From: Actinomycetes bacterium
GTDB lineage: Bacteria > Actinomycetota > Coriobacteriia > Coriobacteriales > Eggerthellaceae
NCBI GenBank assembly: GCA_023460315.1
Contig: JAEWQO010000086.1
Coordinates: forward strand, 1-59,723
DNA length: 59,723 bases
Direction of reading: 5' to 3'
The position numbers were made by a program, and so were the translations under genes. The notes below the pieces were generated by a model. The model was given only the letters and a program-made list of their open reading frames with translations, had not been told where the DNA came from and made no database searches. Below, one piece after another: positions 8,690 to 18,133 of the stretch (position 1 is the first letter of the stretch; each line of letters begins with the position of its first letter).

Positions 8690-11473
8690 ATGATTGGCGT
8701 GTTCGAAAGCATGGTCAGACGGTGTCCTCACCGGACATGCTTTACGTACGTCGACGATAAGGGCGAGCGGAAAACGTACTCCTATCGGGAGACCCGCATG
8801 GTTTCCGCCGCTCTCGCGCGTTTGCTGCGCGGCCAGGGCGTCCAGAGGGGCGATAGCGTTGTTGTCGATCTGCCGAACCGTCCCACGTTCATCTTTCTCA
8901 TTCTTGCGGCAGCCTATGGTGGCTTTTCCTTGGCCATCCTCAATCATCGCCTGACGGATTCCGAGAAGCTCTTCAGGCAGCTTGAGCTGGAGCGCAGGTC
9001 TGAGGCCAGGGTGGCGCTGTGCGTTGGGGACGAACAGGCAGACGCTCTGATTCAAAGAGCTCTCGCCCAGCTGACGGGCGAACCGAGGGCGAAGCAGCAC
9101 GGCACCGCCCGGCCCAACTTTGCCGCGCGTGCAAGCATTTCCGCTCCTCCGCGCTCGACGCGAGCTCTCGGCCGCGTGACGTCGGGCCGCGAGGCTCGTC
9201 GCCGACGTGACGAAGTGGCTCGCCAGGATGCCGTGGAAGAACTCATCCATTTTGCCGAGCATGCCGCGCACCTGTTCGATCGCAGCGATCGTGCGCTTGT
9301 CATGTTTACGTCGGGGACGACCGGCCGCCCCAAGGCCGTGCAGCTGACATGGGATAATCTTTGCCGATCCGCGGAAGCGTCGAACGCCATGCTCAATCGG
9401 GTAGGCGAGGGTCTGTGGCAGGCGGTGCTTCCTCTGTTCCACATTGGGGGATTGCAGGTGGTCGTCCGCAGCCTGCTGAACCAATGCCCCTTCATCCTGT
9501 ATAGAAAATTTGATGCTTTATGCCTGCTGGATGATGCCGAGCATGGTGGCGCAACGCATGTTTCGGTCGTTGACAAGATGCTCCAGGACATGTTGGCCGC
9601 CGACGCGTCCGGAGCGATGGGACGCTATGTCTGCATCCTGCTGGGCGGCGGCGCTTCCAATCCTGCCACCCTCGAGCGTGCTCTCGAGGCCGGTGCCCGT
9701 GTGTACATGAGCTATGGCATGACGGAAACGGCCAGCCAAGTTGCCCATGCCCAGGTCACATCATCGTTCACGGGAGGGCTGCGACTGCTTCCGGGCTACA
9801 AGGTGCATATCGTCGATCCGGGAGAAGACGGTTTCGGGCGTCTTGCCGTCAGAGGGCCGGGCGTGTTTGGAGGATACCTCAACGCCCGCGCCGCGCTGAC
9901 GGTCGACGGCTATTTTTTGACCGGCGACACGGCAGCCTATCGGGATGGACGGCTGTACGTCAAGGAACGCACCTCCGACATGTTTGTCTCGGGGGGAGAA
10001 AACGTCTATCCGGCCGAGATCCGCGACAAGATCTTGCGCGTGCCTGGCGTGGAGGATGCCTATGTGTATGGCGTGCCCGATGTCACGTGGGGCCGTCGTC
10101 CGATTGCATTCGTCGAGCGTGAACCGTCTGCGCGGGAATCGATTCCTCAGCTGTTTGCCGCTTCGGTGCGTGCGAGCCTCGTCCCCCTCCTTTCGAAGCT
10201 CTACCTTCCGCGGCAGGTGTGTGTGCTTGATCCCTTCCCGCGCACCGGCATTGGAAAGATCGATCGGACTGCCTTAGAACATCGGTATGACCAGCGCATC
10301 GAAGTGCAACGTGTCGTGCTCTACCGCATACGGCTGCCCTTCACCCAGCCTTTCAGGACAGCGAAAGGCACGCTGACGTATCGCGAGTCCCTCATTGTCG
10401 AGGTGATTGACCATGCGGGACGCACCGGTCTGGGCGAATGTGTCGCGTTTCCCACGGACTGGTATCTGCCGGAGACCTTGGATCAGGATGCACGTGTGCT
10501 GCATGACGTGCTGGCACCGCTGGCGTGCAGCGAGGTGTTCCTCCATCCCGGCGAGGCGCATGCGGTGTTTTCCGCCCATCCTGAGGCGGCGGGCTATTCG
10601 CTTGCCCGTGGAGCGATAGAGCCCGCCCTTTGGGATCTGTATGGGAAAATCGTCGGGGAGCCGCTATGGAGGCTCATCGGCGGTGAGGCCTCTCCCACTT
10701 CTGGGGGAGCCGTTTGCGTTCCCGCTGGCGCGGTGATCGGCATCGGGTCGGTGGAAGAATCCGTCGGGGCGGCCCGCCGTTGTGTTGAAGCGGGGTATCG
10801 GCGCATCAAGATGAAGGTGTCGCCGGGCAGCGGGCTGCCCGCGGTTCGGGCCGTTCGGGCGGCCCTGCCCCATGTCATGTTGACCCTCGATGCCAATCAG
10901 AGTTTCACCGAGCATGATGTCGATGAGCTGAAGGCGCTCGATGAGTGTGGGGCGGCATGGATCGAGGAGCCACTTGACCCGCGTCGTCCTGTTTCCGCGG
11001 GCGGCCCTACGTCGCTTTTCGAGCGCTTGAGCCATCTTCAGCGTACGATGCGCACCCCGCTGTGCCTTGACGAGTCAATCGTTTCCCGGCGTGATCTCGA
11101 ATGCGCGCTTGGCTATGCCAACCTACGATGCTATGCGGTGAAGGTGGGCAAGTTCGGCGGCGTGCAGCCGTCTCTTGAGTTCATCCGAATGGCACGGGAG
11201 CGTGGCATCGCGGTCTGGATGGGCGGCATGTATGACACCGGCGTATCGAAGCGTCTGCATGCGGCGTTCGAGACGGTGCCCTCCGTGGATGCGCCAGGGG
11301 ACATCGGCGCAACCGCGCGCTACTTCACGTCGGATGTGACGGATCCGCCCTACACGGCGGAACGGGGGCTCGTCACGCTCAATCGGGCGGAAAACGAACA
11401 CGGACTGGGGTGCACGCTCAACCGGTCCGTGCTTGCGAACGTGCTTGTGGACCGTGCGGTCATCGGACAATGA
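8690..11473 (+). CDS. menE: bifunctional o-succinylbenzoate-CoA ligase / o-succinylbenzoate synthase (MenE-MenC fusion)
   Basis: A single 927-aa frame joins two successive enzymes of the pathway. Residues about 1-530 are an AMP-forming acyl-CoA ligase (MenE): P-loop MFTSGTTGRPKAV near residue 205, SYGMTETASQV, LTGDTA, the hinge VKERTSDMFVSGGENVYPAEI and the catalytic-Lys region RTGIGKIDR. Residues about 536-927 are an enolase-superfamily o-succinylbenzoate synthase (MenC): IKMKV (catalytic Lys near 706-708), LDANQ, WIEEPL and LDES as the metal ligands, and the second Lys in VKVGKFGG. All catalytic residues of both halves are visible, so both should be active. The order is reversed relative to the pathway, in which MenC acts before MenE. 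An Arg/Ala-rich insertion (about 130-175) sits in the ligase half. Confidence 0.93.
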   Translation: MIGVFESMVRRCPHRTCFTYVDDKGERKTYSYRETRMVSAALARLLRGQGVQRGDSVVVDLPNRPTFIFLILAAAYGGFSLAILNHRLTDSEKLFRQLELERRSEARVALCVGDEQADALIQRALAQLTGEPRAKQHGTARPNFAARASISAPPRSTRALGRVTSGREARRRRDEVARQDAVEELIHFAEHAAHLFDRSDRALVMFTSGTTGRPKAVQLTWDNLCRSAEASNAMLNRVGEGLWQAVLPLFHIGGLQVVVRSLLNQCPFILYRKFDALCLLDDAEHGGATHVSVVDKMLQDMLAADASGAMGRYVCILLGGGASNPATLERALEAGARVYMSYGMTETASQVAHAQVTSSFTGGLRLLPGYKVHIVDPGEDGFGRLAVRGPGVFGGYLNARAALTVDGYFLTGDTAAYRDGRLYVKERTSDMFVSGGENVYPAEIRDKILRVPGVEDAYVYGVPDVTWGRRPIAFVEREPSARESIPQLFAASVRASLVPLLSKLYLPRQVCVLDPFPRTGIGKIDRTALEHRYDQRIEVQRVVLYRIRLPFTQPFRTAKGTLTYRESLIVEVIDHAGRTGLGECVAFPTDWYLPETLDQDARVLHDVLAPLACSEVFLHPGEAHAVFSAHPEAAGYSLARGAIEPALWDLYGKIVGEPLWRLIGGEASPTSGGAVCVPAGAVIGIGSVEESVGAARRCVEAGYRRIKMKVSPGSGLPAVRAVRAALPHVMLTLDANQSFTEHDVDELKALDECGAAWIEEPLDPRRPVSAGGPTSLFERLSHLQRTMRTPLCLDESIVSRRDLECALGYANLRCYAVKVGKFGGVQPSLEFIRMARERGIAVWMGGMYDTGVSKRLHAAFETVPSVDAPGDIGATARYFTSDVTDPPYTAERGLVTLNRAENEHGLGCTLNRSVLANVLVDRAVIGQ

Positions 11474-11577
11474 CCGGCCTGTCTTCTTGCCAGCTGCAAA
11501 ACAAACCGGGTTGATCTGTCGGGCGGAGACGGTGTGGGGTATCATAGAGCGGTCAACCCGACAAGAAATGGTGGCCC

Positions 11578-13110
11578 ATGAGCGCATCTGCATCGCACCA
11601 CTCGACGTCTGCCCCGTCAGCGGCGTCTGCGTCCGTTGGCCCGTCTTCGGCGGAGGGGAACGATTCCTCATTGAATCAGCAGGGAAGCATGGGAATCTTC
11701 CGTTTGGTGACGACGGTCATCACGCTCATTGTCGGCGGCGGGGTCTTTACCCTTGCCGGCGATCAGGCTGCACATGGGGCAAGCGGCACGGCCATCTTCA
11801 CAGCATGGGGAATATCGGGTGTCGGCGTGTTGTGCCTCGTGCTGTCATTTTTTGCGCTTTCGCGCCTCAAGCCTCAGCTGAAAGGTGGCATCTATAGTTA
11901 TGCCAGCGCGGGATTTGGCGATTTTCTCGGCTTCAACAGCGCGTGGGGCTACTGGATCAGCGCGCTGCTGTGCACGGTGAGCTTTTCGGCCCTGCTGTTT
12001 GGAGCCCTCTCGTATTTCTTTCCTGTGTTCGGTTCGGGCAACAACTTGCCATCGATCATCGGCGCCAGCTGTCTGATCTGGTTCTACGTTTTTCTTGCTT
12101 CGCGCGGCATCAAAGAAGTCACCGGCGTGAACGCCGTCATCACCATCAGCAAGATCGTTCCCATATTCGTTGCCATCACGGCCATCATCTTTCTGCAGAA
12201 GTTCGACCTCAGCATCTTTTTGGCGAACCTCACGGCGGGGGCCGATCCCCGTCTGCCGTTCTGGGAGCAGGTGAGCGGTGCCATGATGATCACCATCTGG
12301 GTGTTCGTGGGCATCGAGGGAGCCGTTGCCATTTCTGGGCGCGCCAAACGCGAGCAGGATGTGGGCAAGGCGACGATCATCGCCTTTGTCTGCGTGCTCA
12401 CCATCTACCTGCTGGTGTCGACTCTGTCTATGGGCATCATGCCCCTGTCGCAGTTGGCCGAGCTTGAGAACCCGGCGCTTGCGGGCGTCATGGAGGTGGC
12501 CGTGGGGCAATGGGGCGCCATCCTTATCAATGGCGGCGTGGTGTTGTCTCTGGTTGGAGCGATGTTGGGCTATACCGTGCTGTCGAGCGAATCTCCCTAT
12601 GAGGCCGCTGCGCAAGGAGTGTTCATCAAGGCGTTCGCCAAGACGAACAAGAAGGGTGCTCCCATTGTCACCCTTGTGGTCACGAACATCATCGTCGAGG
12701 CATTCTTCATCGTCATGCTGTTTTCCGACAGCACCTACCAATTTTTCTACACCATATCGGCGGGCATGATCTTGCTGCCCTATCTGCTGTCCGCCGCATA
12801 CTTCGCTAAATTGACCTTCACGGAAAAGGAGCTATTCCGTGGCAGATTGCGTGGCAACATCGTGCTGTGGCGCATCTTCGCGATCATTGGCGTGGTATAC
12901 AGTTTCTTCCTGGCATACGCCAGCGGTGCCGCGGGCCTCACCATCATGTCATTGCTCTACGCACCGGGTATTGTCGTGTACGTCAAGGGCAAGAAGGAGC
13001 GTGGGGAGCCGTATTTCCGCAGCAGGGTGGACAAGGTGATCGTGTTCATTATCCTCGCCGCGGCCGTGCTATCCCTGATTCTCCTGTTCACGGGTCGAAT
13101 ATCCCTCTGA
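11578..13110 (+). CDS. APC-family amino acid/polyamine antiporter
   Basis: This is a membrane transporter of the amino acid-polyamine-organocation superfamily, closest by eye to basic amino acid/ornithine antiporters of the ArcD/YdgI type. It opens with a Ser/Ala-rich tail of about 38 residues. The typical first helix follows (LVTTVITLIVGGGVFTLAGDQAAHGASG), then about 12 hydrophobic segments, including GGIYSYASAGFGDFLGFNSAWGYW and VFVGIEGAVAISGRAK. At 510 aa it is of family length. The substrate cannot be fixed from sequence. An arginine:ornithine exchange role would fit arginine-fermenting Eggerthellaceae but is inference. A TATCAT -10-like box at 11540-11545 suggests its own promoter. Confidence 0.85.
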   Translation: MSASASHHSTSAPSAASASVGPSSAEGNDSSLNQQGSMGIFRLVTTVITLIVGGGVFTLAGDQAAHGASGTAIFTAWGISGVGVLCLVLSFFALSRLKPQLKGGIYSYASAGFGDFLGFNSAWGYWISALLCTVSFSALLFGALSYFFPVFGSGNNLPSIIGASCLIWFYVFLASRGIKEVTGVNAVITISKIVPIFVAITAIIFLQKFDLSIFLANLTAGADPRLPFWEQVSGAMMITIWVFVGIEGAVAISGRAKREQDVGKATIIAFVCVLTIYLLVSTLSMGIMPLSQLAELENPALAGVMEVAVGQWGAILINGGVVLSLVGAMLGYTVLSSESPYEAAAQGVFIKAFAKTNKKGAPIVTLVVTNIIVEAFFIVMLFSDSTYQFFYTISAGMILLPYLLSAAYFAKLTFTEKELFRGRLRGNIVLWRIFAIIGVVYSFFLAYASGAAGLTIMSLLYAPGIVVYVKGKKERGEPYFRSRVDKVIVFIILAAAVLSLILLFTGRISL

Positions 13111-13362
13111 TGGAGATGCTGGGCCGGGGCACTTTGCTGAAGGGGGAGCGAGGTGATCCTCGCCTGCGGAAGCGAGGGGAGCTCGGAGCCTGCGAAACGG
13201 GGGTTTTGCGGCGCAGGGCGGCAGCTCTGTCGTCTGGAATCCCTTTCTGTCCGCGCATTGTGTGGAAACCTGAGGGTTTTGCGTAACAGTTGAGCGTGTG
13301 TCCCGCTGAATGCCGTACGATTATGCGGCAAGCAGCCATATAGAGGAGGACCATCCGGTATT
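13111..13362. other. 252-nt intergenic region with a fragment resembling the menH-menB repeat
   Basis: No gene is seen. Around 13229-13278 the sequence TCGTCTGGAATC, followed by CCTGAGGGTTTTGCG, resembles the order of blocks at 7356-7430. This suggests a dispersed repeat family, though the similarity is patchy. An AGGAGG lies about 13 nt before the next start codon. Confidence 0.35.
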
Positions 13363-14682
13363 ATGCCCGTTGCGCTGAGCTTGTTTCTTGTTCTGTTCTT
13401 TCTTTTGATGAACGCGTTTTTTGTCGTTGCTGAATTTTCTCTCGTGCGGATTCGCAAGTCCCAGGTCGAAATCATGACGGAGGAAGGCCGCTCGGGCGCG
13501 AAGTACGCCAAGCTTGTGGCCGATAACGTCAATGCCTACCTGTCGGCCTGTCAGCTGGGAATCACGCTGGCCTCCCTTGCCTTGGGCTGGTTGGGCGAGC
13601 CTGCCGTCAGCGAGCTCATCCATCCGCTCTTGGCATTGATGGGCCTTCCCGATGCTGTCATCAGCGGCATCGCGGTCGCTATCGGATTTGTGATCATCAC
13701 GGCGTTGCATATCGTCGTGGGCGAACTCATTCCCAAGTCGCTGGCCATCTTCTCCACGGAACGCTACGCGTTGTTCACGTCGGGCCCTCTGGTGTGGTTC
13801 TATCGGATCACCTACCCAATCATGTGGCTCTTCAACACCATCACGAACGGCGTCATGAAGCTGCTTGGCCACGATGTGGCCAACGAACATGAGGTGTACA
13901 CCGATGAGGAGATTCGCCTGCTCATTGATGAGAGCACCGAAAGCGGGCTCATCGATCCGGAGCAGAACGAGTACGTGGACAACATCTTCGACCTTGGTGA
14001 CAAGGATGCCGAGGCCATCATGACTCCGCGCACGGACATCGTTTGCGTTGACCTTGAGGATTCTCTTGGGGAGAACCTTTCTGTTGTCACGCAGTACAAA
14101 TACACCCGTTATCCCGTCTGCCGCGGCAACAAGGACCGCATTGTCGGATTCGTGCATGTGAAGGACATTTACACCATGCCGGCCGGCAGCACCATGGATG
14201 ATTTGCATATCCGCACCATCGAGGCGGTTCCCGAGAGCGTTCCCATCGCGAAACTCCTGCAGACGCTGCAGGCGAAGAGGACGAAGATCGCCATCGTCAT
14301 CGATGAACACGGTGGAACGGCGGGAATCGTCACGATGAGCGACATCATGGAACAGATTGTCGGGCGCATTGACGACGAGTACCAGCATGGGGCCATCAGC
14401 GATGTGGTCATGCTGGATGATGCCAGCTATCTGCTGGACGGATCCATGCCCATTGATGACGTGGAAGACCTCATCGGATTCACGCCTGCAGAGGCTGGAG
14501 AATGCGAGACGGCGGGCGGCCTGCTGCTCGCGCTGTTCGACCGCATTCCCGAGGAGGGCGACACGGCCGAGGTTGAGCACGACGGCACGACGGCACTATT
14601 CACCGTGGTCGACATGGATCGCCATCGCATCGATAAAATCCGTCTGGTGGTGGAGCGGGGCGAGGAAAAGCCTGTCTTGTAA
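13363..14682 (+). CDS. HlyC/CorC-type membrane protein (DUF21, CBS pair, transporter-associated domain)
   Basis: This is a CNNM/CorC-like integral membrane protein of 439 aa. The N-terminal DUF21 domain has four hydrophobic segments (from LFLVLFFLLMNAFFVVAEFSLVRIRKSQ to FYRITYPIMWLFN) and the signature GELIPKSLAI. A pair of CBS domains follows (about residues 200-345; MTPRTDIVCVD, YPVCRGNKDRIVGFVHVKDI and VIDEHGGTAGIVTMSDIMEQIVG). The C-terminal CorC_HlyC domain includes DGSMPIDDVEDLIG and TAGGLLLALFDRIPEEGD. Family members are linked to Mg2+/Co2+ efflux or homeostasis. The haemolysin name is historical. It is transcribed alone and ends at a bidirectional terminator. Confidence 0.93.
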   Translation: MPVALSLFLVLFFLLMNAFFVVAEFSLVRIRKSQVEIMTEEGRSGAKYAKLVADNVNAYLSACQLGITLASLALGWLGEPAVSELIHPLLALMGLPDAVISGIAVAIGFVIITALHIVVGELIPKSLAIFSTERYALFTSGPLVWFYRITYPIMWLFNTITNGVMKLLGHDVANEHEVYTDEEIRLLIDESTESGLIDPEQNEYVDNIFDLGDKDAEAIMTPRTDIVCVDLEDSLGENLSVVTQYKYTRYPVCRGNKDRIVGFVHVKDIYTMPAGSTMDDLHIRTIEAVPESVPIAKLLQTLQAKRTKIAIVIDEHGGTAGIVTMSDIMEQIVGRIDDEYQHGAISDVVMLDDASYLLDGSMPIDDVEDLIGFTPAEAGECETAGGLLLALFDRIPEEGDTAEVEHDGTTALFTVVDMDRHRIDKIRLVVERGEEKPVL

Positions 14683-14718
14683 GGTGGGCTGGCTTGCGCT
14701 CTGAATGGATTCTTGAAA

Positions 14719-14742
14719 AGGGGCGACTGATAGGTCGCCCCT
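14719..14742. terminator. bidirectional intrinsic terminator
   Basis: AGGGGCGAC, the loop TGATAG and GTCGCCCCT form a 9-bp GC-rich stem between two convergent genes. Read on the minus strand, it is followed by a TTTTC tract, so it is best placed to end the amidohydrolase transcript. It can also stop the CBS-protein transcript. Confidence 0.8.
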
Positions 14743-14809
14743 CCAAGGTGTCCTGTGTTTGTGCTTGCTTCTGGGGAGGCGCTGAGCCGATCGGCCTTCT
14801 CGATGCCTT

Positions 14810-15601
14810 CTAGCTGACCGAACATCCCACAAAGCGTTCGGCGTTATGCCAGAGCATATTTTCCAATTCATCGTCGGTGAACCCGAGCGAGACGAATCGG
14901 TCATATTCGCTCGACGGACTCCACATGGGAAAGTCCGAACCGAACATCACGCGGTCGGTTCCCCACATGCGGACCAGCTCAGCCGTGCGTCGATCACCGA
15001 GAAATGCCATCGAGCTTGAAACGTCAATGAACACGTTCTCATCATGCAGGACGTCGTATCCAATCTCGGGGATGGACCAGCCCCCGAAGTGGGCTGCGTC
15101 GACCACGAGATTCGGGAACGTGTGCAGGATGGACTTGAGACGCTGGGGGTTGGAATAGTCGTAGCGGTAGTCGCCTGTGTGGACGATGAGCGGCAGCCGT
15201 CCCTCGATGATCTCATAGAGGCGCATGAGGCGGGGGTCGTCCATGTTCACCTTCTGTGTGTCGGGATGCAGCTTCACGCCCTGCAGGCCCATGCCCACGA
15301 TGCGGTCGATTTCTGCTTCGGGATTGGGAAAATCTTGGTGCATGGCAGCGAACCCGATGAACTCGGGGTGTTCGCGGCACTGCTGGGCGATGAAGTCGTT
15401 GATGGACGTGACGGCATGGGGCGAGGTGGCAACGGAGTGCACGACGAAGTGCGTGAGGGGTGCTTGTTCGCGGGCGGAAAGCAGATGGGCGGGCGTTCCG
15501 TCCCCCTCCATGCCGACGGCATAAAAATCGCCAACTGCGTGGACGGCCCGGGAGGCGATCTTTTCCGGATAGATGTGTGCGTGCACGTCGATGACGGCCA
15601 T
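14810..15601 (-). CDS. amidohydrolase-2 family metal-dependent hydrolase
   Basis: This is a 263-aa cytosolic TIM-barrel hydrolase or decarboxylase-like protein of the amidohydrolase-2 family. Metal-binding and active-site positions are visible: VIDVHAHIYP at the N-terminus, GVKLHPD, LIVHTGDY, VDAAHFGG and FGSDFPMWSP near the C-terminus, where the Asp is the usual last ligand. Family members act on aromatic carboxylates, lactones or related compounds. The actual substrate cannot be read from the sequence. It is transcribed alone on the minus strand, convergent with the CBS-domain gene. Confidence 0.88.
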   Translation of the reverse strand: MAVIDVHAHIYPEKIASRAVHAVGDFYAVGMEGDGTPAHLLSAREQAPLTHFVVHSVATSPHAVTSINDFIAQQCREHPEFIGFAAMHQDFPNPEAEIDRIVGMGLQGVKLHPDTQKVNMDDPRLMRLYEIIEGRLPLIVHTGDYRYDYSNPQRLKSILHTFPNLVVDAAHFGGWSIPEIGYDVLHDENVFIDVSSSMAFLGDRRTAELVRMWGTDRVMFGSDFPMWSPSSEYDRFVSLGFTDDELENMLWHNAERFVGCSVS

Positions 15602-16277
15602 ATGAACTGATGCTCCTTATCGTTGTGTCCCTTGGTGGATGCATGGCTTCTCCGTGGAGCGCGCGGCGGGCGGCGCTGTGGCCGTTGTCGTGCCCTGCGG
15701 ACGACGGTGCTCCTGCGTATGGAGGGTGCGCGACGCTGCGCTTCGTGCCTACCGCAGGGAGGGTGGTGGCATCGGCCACTTGCTCTGGCGATGTCGTGCG
15801 CCCGTGCCACCGAGGTGCCGTGCCCGGCCCAAGGGTCTGCCGGATTCGTGGTTACCCTGTCGATTGTACGGCAACTTGAGAAAAACATGAGGGACAGAAC
15901 CATTCTTTTGGGGAAGAAAGCAACGAAAGAAACAGAGGAAGAGGGCGTTGTCCGAATGCCTTTCCTGGCCTTTTGTGCGAAGAAGCAAAGAACCCGTGAG
16001 ATGCAGAGAGCCCTTGACCTGTTGAGCTGGCACTTTTAGCTGTACGTCGATGTCCTTTCTGCGTAGGTATAGGGTTCTGCTTGGACTCGACCATACTGGT
16101 TGTGGGCATATCGATGTCGACTGTCTGCTTGCCGCAGGGGAGAGGCCGCGGTACCGGCGCGGGACGAAGCTTGAGGCATGACGAAGGTCCCCGCACCAAC
16201 CATGTTGGCGTCAAGATGCGCATTGGTCCAGCCTGACGTGCGGCATGGAGAGGAGACCTCGATCTGGAAAATCATGA
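15602..16277. other. 676-nt region without a recognised gene
   Basis: Several open frames cross this stretch on both strands, but none has a familiar domain, a good ribosome-binding site or conserved-looking composition. The right part (about 15880-16040) is visibly more AT-rich. It probably holds the promoter of the amidohydrolase gene and the 3' end of the luxR-type transcript. It may also contain remnants of a lost gene. Confidence 0.4.
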
Positions 16278-17705
16278 TCATGACCCAAGTAAATCAAGGA
16301 GATCTTGCTTGCTGTGAATATCTAGCTTGCTGTAGATGCGCTTCGTGTAGGTGCGTACAGTATTTTCAGATATAAACAATGCCTCAGCGATATAAGGCTT
16401 CGTCCTTCCTTTGCAGAGGAGCTGCATGACCTGTATCTCACGTTCCGAAAGTTGATATCGTGCTCCAAGAGTCAGGCAGCGCTTGTCCACATGCTCGAAG
16501 TCATCGACTTGAGCAATAGACCCGTTGAGCTCAGAAAGCAGATTGCGAATGCTGTGATCTTGGGAAGTTGCGCAAAACGTCGTTGCGAGAATTATGGCGC
16601 TCAGCAACACAAGCGCAATTTCTGGTGTTAGATCAGTGATATCGGCTGTGCGAACGACCAGCCTGCCAAGAAAATTCGGAAACATGAAAACCAGCAAGCC
16701 GAACGTTGAAATTGTCACGGGATTCATTGTCCCATGGCGTATAACACTTACGATAATGAGCAGCGTGAACATCCATAGAACGGTGATTGAGGGACTGGTG
16801 ATCATCTGAATCAGTGCGGGATTGTAAAACACAAGAACAGAAGTGAGGGCGACGGTAATAAACAAAACGAGGATCTTCCACATCGCGAGAAAGGAAAAGG
16901 GGCCTCCATGTTTGAGTATCCACCACAAAATTCCAAGGGAAACTAGTATTTCAACAAAATGGCTTATGAAGCTGACTTCGATGAGTGGCTCTGGACCAAA
17001 TGAGTAACTGCCATATTTCATCTTTATTATCATGTTAACGATGCTATACACCAAAACATAGACGGCAATACAGGTTGATACGGTCAGCAAAGCACGATAC
17101 GACTCACGCGTGTAAAGCGTGGTGATCCGTTTGGTGGGTGTTCGTGTCTGCCCGATCAGCTTACCCGGTCCCATGCTGATGAGGAGGGGCATTATGGAGA
17201 AGGCCGCCGACGATGCGACATGGGGAACGATGGAAAGAATCATCTTCACTATCGCCGAGAGAATGCAGGCGCCAAAAACGATGACGATCACTTCATTGCT
17301 TTCGAGCTTGCTTAACGCCATGATCCAAAGGACACAGAAATATGCGAAGAGCATATCGCTGATTGCCAGGGTGACAAGAATGAGTGGATAAGGGACCGGG
17401 AACGGCAATAGCCCTGTATAAAGCGCCGTGCAGAGAAACATAAGAGAAGCGGTTGCCTTTGTGGAGTTTGATGAGGGCTGCATGCCCTTTCTACCGTATT
17501 TTGTACTGAGCGAGACGACAAGAAGCATGATGAGAAAAAGAGAGGCGAATTCATAAGGGTGAACAAACCAGCAGTTATCTGAGAGCAGATAGCTTTTTGC
17601 GTTACGGATAAATGACCAGGTAAAAAGGCATGAAAGAGAAAATCCGAGAAGACCGACCTCGCACAGAAGAGAGCGATCGATGTGCGGTACCATTGCGGAC
17701 ATCAT
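16278..17705 (-). CDS. membrane-bound LuxR-family transcriptional regulator (12 TM helices plus C-terminal HTH)
   Basis: A predicted sensor-regulator of about 475 aa. Some 12 hydrophobic segments fill roughly residues 10-390, and a LuxR/GerE helix-turn-helix lies at the very C-terminus (LSEREIQVMQLLCKGRTKPYIAEALFISENTVRTYTKRIYSKLDIHSKQDLLDLL). Eggerthellaceae genomes encode many such proteins next to secreted flavin reductases, and they are thought to sense the substrate of the neighbouring enzyme. Here it is divergent from a Tat-exported flavoprotein gene. The start is uncertain: tandem ATGs at 17705/17702 are used, but the frame is open to a TTG at 17825 and no strong Shine-Dalgarno is visible for either. 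Confidence 0.85.
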   Translation of the reverse strand: MMSAMVPHIDRSLLCEVGLLGFSLSCLFTWSFIRNAKSYLLSDNCWFVHPYEFASLFLIMLLVVSLSTKYGRKGMQPSSNSTKATASLMFLCTALYTGLLPFPVPYPLILVTLAISDMLFAYFCVLWIMALSKLESNEVIVIVFGACILSAIVKMILSIVPHVASSAAFSIMPLLISMGPGKLIGQTRTPTKRITTLYTRESYRALLTVSTCIAVYVLVYSIVNMIIKMKYGSYSFGPEPLIEVSFISHFVEILVSLGILWWILKHGGPFSFLAMWKILVLFITVALTSVLVFYNPALIQMITSPSITVLWMFTLLIIVSVIRHGTMNPVTISTFGLLVFMFPNFLGRLVVRTADITDLTPEIALVLLSAIILATTFCATSQDHSIRNLLSELNGSIAQVDDFEHVDKRCLTLGARYQLSEREIQVMQLLCKGRTKPYIAEALFISENTVRTYTKRIYSKLDIHSKQDLLDLLGS

Positions 17706-18133
17706 TCTTGTGCTCAAATGATTATCACCACCCCATTTTGCCACCTTTTGAACGCCCCCTATCCTGGGTAATGCTTCCTCTGGCTGTTTTCCCTTGAGCG
17801 TCGAGGAGATAAAAGCAGCATCCAAGCAAATACCATATCATCAAGATCGCAGTCGTTTTGTGCCAAAAAACCGATTGCCTTTCCTGTTGGCAAAATCACA
17901 TCATTCGGGTGACAGGCCAGTGCCGCGATTCACCATTTCGGATGGCAATACGTTCTGCTGTCTCGTAGCAAACTGAAGGCGTGCATGATGGGGCTCGATG
18001 GCATGACGAATCCGTTCATCTCAAACTACCCGTGCGGGTGATGGCAGTGAAGGTGGCAAGGAGGTTTGGCCACTACGGAATTCCAGCGCATCGAGGCCAT
18101 GCATCTAAGACCACGAGGGGAAGGAAACCAAAG
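17706..18133. other. divergent promoter region between luxR-type gene and flavoprotein gene
   Basis: This is 428 nt with no separate gene. It may include an N-terminal extension of the regulator up to 17825. Both promoters and any operator for the LuxR-type protein should lie here. I see no clear -35/-10 pair or palindrome that I would defend. Confidence 0.4.

Noticed and set aside
15610..16039. Several plus-strand frames of 80-140 codons in the region after the amidohydrolase gene
   Set aside because: Overlapping frames of biased composition (Arg/Cys/Ala-rich), no ribosome-binding site, no known domain.
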